The notes under the pieces: model-generated
What the model saw: only the letters and a program-made list of their open reading frames with translations
Told to the model about the DNA's origin: nothing
Databases searched by the model: none
Origin: Purshia tridentata
Lineage: Eukaryota; Streptophyta; Magnoliopsida; Rosales; Rosaceae
Assembly (NCBI GenBank): GCA_003254885.1
Contig: QANT01009015.1
Span: 1-35,756, forward strand
DNA: 35,756 nt
Reading direction: 5' to 3'
Made by a program: the position numbers and the translations under genes
Part shown: positions 10,347 through 20,150 of the stretch, piece after piece
How positions within the stretch are numbered: the stretch's first letter is position 1
Layout: every line of letters begins with the position of its first letter

Positions 10347-11325
10347 GAAATCACAACTGAAATTTTACAAAACAATTCACATAAAACCAAGTGTAAAACC
10401 TTTTTCATAAAAGTCAAAGTGTAACATAGCTGTCCAAAACTTTGCTGCTCTTACTGCCTCGTCTTCTCTCCACTGCCTCCTTATCCTGCTCAACCTGCAA
10501 AACCGAACCCTGCACCCAACCACAGGTGCACCGGGTTTACACACAAAAACCCGGTAAGCTCACTAGAGCTCGTGTGAGTGAAATCTAAATGAAAACCTCA
10601 AATTAACTGAAATAAAATACTCAATTCACAATCCATCTTAATGCCTCAAGCACAGTCAGACCATAAATCACAAATCATGAACCTTAAACTGATCACCAAA
10701 TCCTCTAAACCGACCAAATCCACTGTAATCCTTAATCCCTCAAATATCCTCAATTTAACCTCTAACTGAACGATCACCTCGAACAATCCACCAGATCCTG
10801 ACGTAGAATCCCACTAGATTCTCCAATAATCTTAGAATCCTCGGTATCTATTTAGAACCAATTTAAACCTCAATTAATCCTTCCACTATCCTCAAATAAC
10901 CTTTAGAACACACTAAATCCTCAACTAAAACCATTGATACTCCGAAATCTTTTTACTTACCCTTAAATCTCAACTGACCTTTGTTACTCAAACCCCGGTA
11001 ATCAATTCTCGCCTAAACCTTTAAATTCAAAGTTTCCCAACACTTCACGATCACCCCTTGAGATTCCTCTAGTTTTAAAACATTTTATAAATCCATTGAA
11101 AACTCTTTGTAGAAACCTGCGTTTGAAATCCATTTTGCAAACTGTTTGAGAAAACAATAAAGCTGATCAAAATCCCAATTCATAAAACAAGTATTGAAAA
11201 CTCTGATAAATTAATAAAACTGGTCAAGTTCTTAAAATATCAATTAAAAACTGAAATCTATAATTCTCAATAACAACTGTAAACTAACAATATAAATAAA
11301 ACCATCGTCTAAGTACCCTGGAAAA

Positions 11326-11533
11326 CTGGCCATACACTCGTACGAAATGCTGCATCGTACGAGCAGGGCGAATCTAACTGGCCATACACTTGCACAGAAT
11401 TTTGCATCGTACAGGCAGGGCAAAACTAACTGGCCATACACCTGTACAGAATTCTGCATCGTACAGGCAGGGCAAAACTAATTGGCCATACACCTGTACG
11501 GAATTCTGCATCGTACAGGCAGGGCAAATAACT
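11326..11533. repeat. 52-bp minisatellite (4 copies) with a conserved hairpin
   Basis: Four units start with (C/T)TGGCCATACAC at 11326, 11378, 11430 and 11482, a period of 52 bp. A degenerate restart follows near 11532. Each unit holds an inverted repeat around an 11-12-base loop: CTCGTACG/CGTACGAG in unit 1 and CCTGTACG/CGTACAGG in unit 4. Unit 3 keeps seven pairs, and unit 2 is imperfect. Open frames here come from the repeat and are not genes. Confidence 0.9.
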
Positions 11534-12820
11534 GTCATACGTGCACGCAGAGCTGCCCCCAACGGGCGAGGCACCGCAACACACGGCCCAAAGCCTATGT
11601 GTGTGTCACGATGGGTCCCAAAGACCTTACTGAACTTATCTGTAGCTGGGTACTTATACGGCAATTTAAATCCACTTTTAAGTTCTTCAAACCACAATTA
11701 ATAAAATCCTTTCTGGAAGAACCAAAGTTTCCAAAAACTGACAAATAATATCAAATCTTTATCTTTAACCAAGAATAAACTGAGTTCTTAAAATCAAAAA
11801 CCGAAATCCATATTAAATCACCTTGAAAAGCAAAAATCTTAAAATCCTGGGAATTCCAATCCTAATCGAAAGTCTCCAACTGGAATTCACAAATCCTCAA
11901 CACAATCACTGATCCTTACTTAAATTCCATTCCTAATTCCGTACCCCTCTTAACCAGTACCAGCAACCAAACAACCAAGCATTCAAAACAGCCAAGTAAC
12001 TAACTAACTGAGAGTTGAAGGATTCCTAGGTTCACTCACCGTGACCACGCGAAAAGACTAAACTGCCCTTCGTGTCCTTCGTGGCTCCAATGCACGGATT
12101 CTAAAATCCGGCAGCATAACGGCATCGGGGGTACAAATTCCCAAGCCGAGCGTACCTGCCAAAAGCTCGGGTGGTTGTCCCGAGGCCAAAAACACTGAAA
12201 GAAGTCGCTGGAACCCCCACACGCAGCGGTACCCGCGGTGGTCAAAGGGTGGTCAACCTGCCAAAAGTCAAACTCGCGTTTAGCTAAAACAAACTACATG
12301 GGCACGTAGAGGAGATTGAGGGGATCAAAACTCGAACCTGGGTCGACGGCCAAAAGTGGCCGGAAACTGACGAAAACTGGCCGGAAAGCCGGCGGCACAC
12401 CCACACTCGATCCGCCGTCCACGGCGGTCCCACGGGTCAATTGAACCCACCAACACGCTGGGCTCGACGAGAGGAAGAGATCTGGGCGGTCACTGAGCCT
12501 CGTCGTCGCCGAAAACGGCGAGATCGCCGCCGATCACCCACGGTGCACTCTTGGATGCTCGAGTTCTGGGCTGTTTCGGGAGGAGCCGCCACCACTGGAG
12601 GGAAGAGGGAGGCGAGCCGAGCACTGGAAGCTAAAGACCACGCCGGCCCGCCGCCGGACGCGCCCTCACGCGCCGGAGAAAGGCGCGGCTGGGAGAAGAC
12701 TCACGAGGAAGAGAGAATTTTCGGGAGAGAGGAGAGAGAAAATGCTGTTTTAATTTTTCTGGGGTTCTGTGCCCCTTTTAAAAATCCAACTTTTCAAAAT
12801 TACCAACTTGTCCTTCCCTT

Positions 12821-13058
12821 CACACATCCGTAACTTCCAAACCGTAGCTCCGTTCGACGCGTGATACGTGTCTACGAATTCGTGAAGTCGAGCTCTACGC
12901 AACCATGTCAAAGTCAACTCTAAACTCCAAGTAATTTACAAAGTCAACCTTGAGCTCTTTTATCACGTTCATAACTTTTTAACCGTAACTCTAAATCACC
13001 CATGCCGCATGTCTATGAACTCGTGAGTTCGTGACCTTCCTAACGGACCCAAGGTCAA
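12821..13058 (-). repeat. Diverged tandem duplication in the upstream region of the nested LTR
   Basis: Two related blocks, near 12821-12915 and 12961-13058, share CACNTNCNTAACTT, AACCGTA(G/A)CTC, TGTCTA(C/T)GAA(T/C)TCGTGA and GGTCAAAG/TGTCAAAGT segments in the same order, about 140 bp apart. On the minus strand they lie at the 5' end of the LTR, where repeated promoter or enhancer elements are common. Confidence 0.6.
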
Positions 13059-13133
13059 AGCTAAAATCTTGTTAGATCCAAAAGTCAACATTGGGCCCTA
13101 TTATAACTCACTTAAAAGGTGCGGGTCGTTACA

Positions 13134-13138
13134 CAGCA
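13134..13138 (+). repeat. 3' target-site duplication of the nested LTR (CAGCA)
   Basis: CAGCA follows GGGTCGTTACA, and LTR 2 sequence resumes as CCTCCTCACTTC. It matches 10236-10240. Confidence 0.93.
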
Positions 13139-13150
13139 CCTCCTCACTTC

Positions 13151-13158
13151 TATATAAA
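13151..13158 (+). promoter_or_regulatory. TATA box of LTR 2
   Basis: TATATAAA followed by GGCCTCCTC, the same context as in LTR 1. The nested insertion lies only 13 bp further upstream, after the duplication, so it separates this promoter from nearly all of its U3. Confidence 0.65.
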
Positions 13159-13980
13159 GGCCTCCTCTTCTCATTATTTTACATCAATCTTTTCACATCT
13201 TTTCAAGCAAAATCTGCTCTCACACTAAAAAGTTAGAATTTTATATTTTTAGAGAGAAAGAGAGAGAGTGTGTCGCATGCAAACCTAGAGGAGGAGTGTG
13301 TCGTGCAGCCTAGAGAGCCAAGGAGAGAAAGAGGCCGTGACACCCCTTGCTACCCTAGTCCTTGCCACAAGCCACCTTGCCTTGCCGTGACTTCCTTGTG
13401 GTTTCCTTCTTCCTTTTTCATGCTTTTTGTGTTGTTTTATTATTTTTAGGCATTAATTAGGACCTGGATTGGCAGTTTGTCTATCTAATTAATTATCTTA
13501 TTTACATGTTCATGTATTAGTTAGTTTTATGCATTGTTAAGTTAAGGATGAAGCCTCTATTTGTGTTCAATGCTTGAATTATGATTTCTGGAATTAATGA
13601 TGATGGTACTTACATAAAATCCTATTATCTAATTAAATGGCACTAGTTTGTAGAGTCGTTAAGACTGGCTACCTTAGGGATAAAGCATCTAGTGATTGTT
13701 ATTAAATTGAATAAGCTTAGAAGGATGACAATTTAAGAAGTAACAAGCAATTAATTAAGAACTGATTGCGATAATAGTATTCATCATTGGCGTAGTGTAC
13801 ATCAAGGTGGATATACAGTCTATGTGTTTGTCATCTTCACAAATCCTAATGACTCTTGCATGGGTGATTGGCCTAGCTTGTCTAGGAACATGCAAGTTAA
13901 CTTGCTAGGGCAGGTATAAGAGACTCCTAGTATATGCCTAAGGAGCGTATAACGCCAAAAGGAAATAGCCAAAGCTTTTG

Positions 13981-14133
13981 GTAGGCAGAGTATGTGTTTG
14001 TAGTCTTTTGAATTTGCATGTTATCATATTAGTTGATCATTGATAGTTTGGTGGAATTTGGTAGGCAGACTTTGTGTTCGTAGTCTTTTGAATTTGCAGT
14101 TACCATACTCATTGTTCTATTGCTAGATGGTGG
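13981..14133 (+). repeat. 80-bp tandem duplication inside LTR 2
   Basis: GTAGGCAGAGTATGTG...AGTCTTTTGAATTTGCA at 13981 recurs 80 bp later at 14061 (GTAGGCAGACTTTGTG). LTR 1 has one copy, near 9009. The second copy has diverged over its last 30 bases. Confidence 0.75.
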
Positions 14134-14415
14134 ATTTTGGTGCTTCACAATGCCATGAATGGGTGTGTGCATGTGTGTGTGTTAGAGTGTGCGTGTGTTT
14201 GTATTCTTCTACCTAATCTAAACCCCCCTTTCTGTGTGCGTGTGTTAGTGTTTCTAATATGTTAAGTTAAGTTGGTTTATTGGTACTATATCCATTCCCT
14301 GTGGGATCGACCTCGTACTTTGCACCCCTTACTCCTCTGCGATTCGTGCACTTGCGAGTTAAACTTAGAGTTGGAATAAATGTTTAATAATTTTGCTCTA
14401 AGAAAACAATCAACA

Positions 14416-16678
14416 TCTTTGATGTCGACGAACCACGTTCTGGTACAACTTCAATCGAATTGGACTCATTGTGCGCCGAAATGACATATTCCTGCGTTCT
14501 TCGCACCTGAAATGTGGTTCTTGCGGGCTAGAAAAACTAATTCAGGAATGATAAAGTGCTTCTTCATGTCTTTCTTGCCAACCGAGCACGTTTAGGTGCA
14601 ACTTTAACCCAATTGCACTCAGCGTGCACCGAAGTGACGTTTTTGTGCAACTTTAAATAAATTGGACTAAGTGCGCGTCGAAATGATGTGTTCGTTCATT
14701 GATAAAACCTAAAGTGGTTCTTTTGGGCTAGTACGCTAATCGAGACATGAGAAAGATCTTCCCCACGCCTTTCTTGCCAACCAAGCATGTTTTCGTGCAA
14801 CTAGAATGGAATTGGGCTCAGCGTGCACTGAAAAGACATATTTGAGCATTCTTGACACCTACAGTGGTTCATTTGGGCTAGAACGCTAACCCAAGCATTA
14901 GAAAGTGGTTCTCCATGTTTTTTTTTCCAATCGAGCACGTTTTGGTGCCTCTATAACGAAATTGGACTTAGTGTGCCCGAAATGACTTATTTGTGCATTC
15001 TTTACACCTAAACTAGTTTATTTCGGCTAAAAAGCTAATCCAAGCATGAAAAAGTGCTTTCCCGTGTGTTTTTTGCCAACTGAACATGATTTTGTGCAAC
15101 TTCAACCAAATTGCACTCGGGTTGCACTTAAATGATGTATTCGTGCATTCTTAACACCCAAAGTGATTCATTTGGGTTAGAACGCAAATTCAAACATGAG
15201 AAGGTGCTTCCCCATGCCTTTTTTGCGATATGTGCATGTTTTTTGCGACTTTAAACAAATTGAACTACCTGTGCACCAAAATGACATATTTGTGTATTCT
15301 TAACACCTAAAGGAGTTCTTTAGGGCCAGAATGCTAATCGAGACATGAGACAGTGGTTCCCCATGTCTCTCGTGCCAACCAAGCAGATTTTGGTGCAACC
15401 TTAACCAAATTTGACTTAGTGTGCGCTGATATGACATTTTCATGCATTCCTAACACAGAAAGTTGTTCTCTAGGGCTGGGATGCTAATCGAGACATGACA
15501 AAGTGCGTCCCATGTGTTTCTTGCCAGCCGGGCACGTTTTGGTGCGACCTTAAACAAATTGGACTACTTGTGCACCGAAATGACGTATTCGTGTATTCTT
15601 AACACCTACAGGAGTTCTGTAGGGCCAGAATGCTAATCGAGATATGAGAAAGTGCTTCCCCATGTCTCTCGTGCCAACCAGGCACGTTTTGGTGTAACTT
15701 TAACCCAATTCGAATTAGTGAGCACTGCTATGTCGCTTTCATGCATTCTTAACACATAAAGTTGTTCTCTAAGGCTGGCACGCTAATCGGGACATGACAA
15801 AGTGCTTCCCCATTTGTTTCTTGCCATCCGGGCACTTTTTGGTGCGACCTTAAACAAATTGGACTACCTGTGCACCAAACTGACGTATTCGTGAATTCTT
15901 AACACCTAGAGGAGTTCTTTACAGCGAGAACGCTAATCAAGACATGAGAAAGTGGTTCCCCATGTCTCTCGTGCCAACTCGGCACGTTTTGGTGCAACTT
16001 TAACCAAATTCGACTTAGTGTGCACTGTAATGACGTTTTCATGCATTCTTAACACAGGAAGTTGTTCTCTAGTGCTGGCACGCTAATTCAGACTTGAAAA
16101 AGTGCTTGCCCAAGCCTTTTTTGTCATCCAGGCACGTTTTGGTGCGACCTTAAACAAATTGGACTACCTGTGCACCGAAATGACGTATTCGTGTATTCTT
16201 AACACCTAGAGGGAGTTCTTTAGGGACAGAAAACAAATCAAGATATGAGAAAGTAGTTCCCCAAGTGTCTCGTGCCAACCAAGCACGTTTTGGTGCAACT
16301 TTAACCAGAATCTTCACACATAAAGTTGTTCTCTAGGGTTGGCACGCTAATCGAGACATGACAAAGTGCTTCCCCATGCCTTTTTTACCAACTGGGCACG
16401 TTTTGGTGCATTTTGGAAGAAATTAGACTGAGTATGCACCTAAATGATGTTTTCGTCCCATCTAGACTCGAAATGCTCTTCTTTTTGGCTCGAATGCTAA
16501 TCGAAGCATGGGCAAGTGCTTTCCCATGTCTTTCTTTCCAACCAATAGTGTTTTGGTGCAACGTTAACCCAATTGCACTTTGTGCGCATTGAAATGACGT
16601 TTTCGTGCATTCTTAACACCCAAAGTGGTTCTTTCCGCGGTAGCACGCTAATCGAGACATTAGAAAGTGCTTCCCTAT
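14416..16678 (-). repeat. HOR unit R1 (P/R-G-S-T-U-(VW)4-X-Y)
   Basis: The unit starts inside a P monomer at the LTR junction (TCTTTGATGTCGACG). Near 14510 it switches to the tail of R (CTTGCGGGCTAGAAAAACTAATTC), skipping Q. Four V-W pairs follow. The last W, near 16309, has a deletion of about 37 bp. Confidence 0.7.
14559..14757 (-). repeat. 200-bp G monomer carrying an extra 49-bp block (first copy)
   Basis: The distance between successive CTTC(C/T)CCA anchors is about 199 bp here rather than 150. The extra block repeats GTGCAACTTTAA(A/C)...TCGAAATGATGTGTTC in tandem. The same long form returns in every unit that keeps a complete G (near 17121, 18000, 20600, 22255, 26620, 30265 and 32255), so it is a fixed monomer type. 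Confidence 0.85.
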
Positions 16679-19600
16679 GTCTTTCATGTCGAACGAGCAT
16701 GTTTTGGTACAACTTCCACCGAATTGGACTCAGTGTGCGCCGAAATGACGTATTCCTGTTTTCTTCACACCTGAAGTGGTTTTTTAGGCCTAGAACGGTA
16801 ATCCAAACATGAGAAAGTGCTTCCCTATGTCTTTCTTGTCAACCGAGCACGTTTTGGTCCTAGTTTAACTAAATTGTGCTCAGTGTGCACCGAAATGACG
16901 TTTCTGTGCATTATTCACGCCTAAAGTGGTTTTTTTGGTCAAGAATGCCATTCGACACGTGAGAAAGTGCTTCCCCATGTCTTCCAATCCAACCGGGCAC
17001 GTTTTGGTGCCAGTTGGACGAAGTTACACTGAGTATGCACTGAAATGAAGTTTTCGCTACTTCTCAACTTTGAATGTGCTACTTGCGAGCTAGAAAAACT
17101 AATACAAGAATGATAAAGTGCTTCCCCATGTCTTTCTTGCCAATCGAGCACGTTTTGGTGCAACTTTAACCGAATTGCACTCAGCGTGCACCGAACTGAC
17201 GTTTTCATGCAACTTTAAACAAATTGGACTAAGTGTGCATCGAAATGACGTGTTCATGCATTCTAAAGACCTAAAGTGGTTCTTTAGGGCTAGCACGCTA
17301 ATCGAGACAAGAGAAAGATCTTCCCAACATATTTCTTGCCAACCAAGCATGTTTTGGTGCAACTTGAAAAGAATTGGGCTCAGCATGCACCGAAAAGACA
17401 TATTTGAGCATTCTTGACACCTACAGTGGTTCATTTCAGCTAGAACGCTAACCCAAGCATGAGAAACTGATTCTCCATGTCTTTTTTCTAATCAAGCACG
17501 TTTTGGTTCCTCTATAACGAAATTGGACTTACTGTGCCCCGAAATGACTTATTCGTGCATGCTTTACACCTAAACTAGTTCATTTTGGCTAGAAAGCTAA
17601 TCCAACCATGTGAAAGTGCTTCTCCATGTGTTTCATGCCAACCGAACATGTTTCTGTGCAAATTCAACCAAATTGGACTCAGGTTGCACTTAAATGATGT
17701 ATTCGTGCATTCTTAGCACCCAAAGTGATTCATTTGGGTTAGAACACAAATTCAAACGTGAGAAGGTGCTTCCCCATGTCTTTCTTGCCATCTAGGCACG
17801 TTTTGGCTCGACCATAAACAAATTGGACTACTTGTGCACCGAAATGACGTATTCGTGTATTCTTAACACCTAAAGGAGTTCTTTAGGCCCAGAAAGCTAA
17901 TCGAGACATGAGAACGTGGTTCCCCATGTCTTTCGTGTCAACCAATGTGCTACTTGCGGGCTACAAAAACTAATACAAGAATGATAAAGTGCTTCTCCAT
18001 GTCTTTCTTGCCAATCGAGCACGTTTTGGTGGAACTTTAACCGAATTGCACTCAGCGTGCACCGAACTGACGTTTTCATGTAACTTTAAACAAATTGGAC
18101 TAAGTGTGCATAGAAATGATGTGTTCGTGCTTTGTTAAGACCTAAAGTGGTTGTTTAGCGCTAGCACGCTAATCGAGACATGAGAAAGATCTTCCCTACA
18201 TCTTTCTTGCCAACCAAGCGTGTTTTGGTGCAACTTGAAAAGAATTGGGCTTAGCATGGACCGAAAACACATATTTGAGCATTCTTGACACCTACAGTGG
18301 TTCATTTCGGCTAGAACGCTAACCCAAGCATGAGAAAGTGATTCTTCATGTCTTTTTTGCCAATCGAGCACGTTTTGGTTCCTCTATAACGAAATTGAAC
18401 TTAGTGTGCCCCGAAATGACTTATTCGTGCATTCTTTACACCTAAACTAGTTCATTTTGGCTAGAAAGCTAATCCAACCATGAGAAAGTGCTTCTCCATG
18501 TGTTTCATGCCAACCGAACATGTTTCTGTGCAACTTCAACCAAATTGGACTCGGGTTGCACTTCAATGATGTATTCGTGCATTCTTAACACCCAAAGTGA
18601 TTCATTTGGGATAGAACACAAATTCAAATGTGAGAAGGTGGTTGCCTATGTGTTTCTTGCCATCTGGGCAAGTTTTGGTGCGAGCTTAAACAAATTGGAC
18701 AACCTCTGCACCGAAATCACATATTTGTGTATTCTTAACACCTAAAAGAGTTCTTTAGGCCCAGAACGCTAATCGAGACATGCGAACGTGGTTCCCCATG
18801 TCTCTCGTGCCAACTAAACACGTTTTGGTGCAACTTTAACCAAATTCGGCCTAGTGTGCACTGATATGACGTTTTCGCACATTCTTAACACATAAAGTTG
18901 TTCTCTAGGGCTGGCACGGTAATCGAGACATGACAAATTGCTTCCCCATGTGTTTCTTGCCATCCGGGCAGGTTTTGGTTCGACCTTAAACAAATTGGAC
19001 TACCTGTGCACCGAAATGACGTATTTGTGTGTTCTTAACACCTATAGGAGTTCTTTAGGGCCAGAATGCTAATCAAGATATGAGAAAGTGGTTCCCCAAG
19101 TCTCTCGTGCTAACCAGGCACGTTTTGGTGCAACTTTAACCAAATTCGCTTAGTGTGCACTGAAATGACGTTTTCGTGCATTCTTAACACATAAAGTTGT
19201 TCTCTAGGGCTGGCACGCTAATCGAGACATGACAAAGTGCTTCCCCATTTGTTTCTTACCATCTAGGCACTTTTTCGTGCGACCTTAAACAAATTGGACT
19301 ACCTGTGCACCGAAATGACGTATTCGTGAATTCTTAACACCTAGAGGAGTTCTTTACTGCCAGAACACTAATCAAGACTTGAGAAAGTGGTTCCACATGT
19401 CTCTCGTGCAAACCCGACACGTTTTGGTGCAACTTTAACCAAATTCGGCTTAGTGTGCACTGAAATAACGTTTTCGTGCATTCGTAACACTTGAAGTGGT
19501 TCTCTAGTGCTGGCACACTAATTCAAACATGACAAAGTGCTTCCCCATGCCTTTTTTGCCATCTGGGCACGTTTTGGTGCAACCTTAAACGAATTGGACT

Positions 19601-20150
19601 ACCTACGCACCGAAATGACGTGTTCATGTATTCTTAACACCTAGAGGGAGTTCTTTAGGGACAGAACGCTAATCAAGAAATGAGAAAGTAGTTCCCCAAG
19701 TGTCTTGTGCCAACCAAGCACGTTTTGGCGCAACTTTAACCAAATTCGAGTTAATGTGCACTGGTATGACGTTTTCGTGCATTCTTCATACATAAAGTTG
19801 TTCTCTAGGGCTGGCACGAAAATCGAGACATGACAAAGTGCTTCCCCATGCCTTTTTTGCCAACCGGGCACGTTTTGGTGCATTTTGGATGAAATTAGAC
19901 TGAGTAGGCACCTAAATGATGTTTTCGTCCCATCTAAACAGGAAATGTGCTTCTTTTTGGCTCGAACGCTAACCAAAGCATGGGAAAGTGCTTCCCCATG
20001 TCTTTCTTCCCAACCAATAGTGTTTTAGTGCAACGTTAACCCAATTGCACTCTGTGTGCACCGAAATGATGTTTTTGGGCATTCTTAACATCCAAACTGG
20101 TTCTTTGCGCGGTACCACCCAAATCGAGGCATGAGAAAGTGCTTTCCCAT
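16679..20150 (-). repeat. HOR unit R2 with an internal duplication
   Basis: The order is P-Q-R-G-S-T-U-V, then a jump back to the tail of R, then G-S-T-U-(VW)4-X-Y. It contains two G monomers, because a segment from R tail to V was duplicated. Confidence 0.75.
17073..18814 (-). repeat. 871-bp segmental tandem duplication (G-S-T-U-V block)
   Basis: AATGTGCTACTTGCG at 17073 recurs at 17944, an offset of 871 bp, and similarity continues through G, S, T, U and V. Both copies share private variants: CTAATACAAGAATG, CACCGAACTGACGTTTTCATG and GAACGTGGTTCCCC. At 17943/17944 a V monomer (TTTCGTGTCAACC) is joined directly to an R tail, an out-of-register junction. The shared private variants make the duplication recent relative to the HOR. 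Confidence 0.8.

Larger units (their letters stand above)
10241..13133 (-). mobile_element. Nested solo LTR of a second family (2893 bp), reverse orientation
   Basis: The plus strand begins TGACACGCCCCGACCC and ends GGGTCGTTACA. Read on the minus strand it starts TGTAACGACCCGCACC and ends GGGTCGGGGCGTGTCA, with imperfect terminal inverted repeats and TG...CA ends. It is flanked by a perfect CAGCA duplication, and the empty site is visible in LTR 1. Minus orientation is supported by a possible AATAAA near the minus-strand 3' end, a duplicated upstream block at the other end, and a GC-rich transcript-leader-like region between about 12350 and 12720. The termini resemble those of some plant Ty3/gypsy chromovirus LTRs, from memory only. 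No gag-pol is present, so I call it a solo LTR. Confidence 0.85.
9719..14415 (+). mobile_element. Solo LTR 2, same family as LTR 1, split by a nested LTR and without matching flanks
   Basis: This is homologous to LTR 1 from TGTTGAGTGTGCATTTATGC to the terminal AACAATCAACA. The copy occupies 9719-10240 and 13139-14415, about 1.8 kb once the nested element and its extra duplication are removed. It has the same TATATAAA box and GTGGGATCGACCTCG motif near its end. It differs from LTR 1 by a shorter CCTAG-dyad block and an 80-bp internal duplication. No internal domain follows. The left flank is GGGAA and the right flank is TCTTT, so there is no target duplication. Satellite orientation also reverses across it. 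It is therefore probably a recombinant of two insertions. Confidence 0.88.

Noticed and set aside
11374..11701. Overlapping open frames on both strands of about 103-107 codons
   Set aside because: They are created by the 52-bp minisatellite and are open on both strands, which is typical of low-complexity repeats.
12441..12833. 130-codon plus-strand open frame rich in Arg and Glu
   Set aside because: It lies in the GC-rich part of the nested LTR, antisense to that element's inferred transcription. Its composition follows local base content and I recognise no domain.
7487..14415. LTR 1 and LTR 2 as the two ends of one retrotransposon
   Set aside because: Only 389 bp of satellite lies between them, with no primer-binding site, polypurine tract or coding region. 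LTR 1 has its own perfect target duplication.
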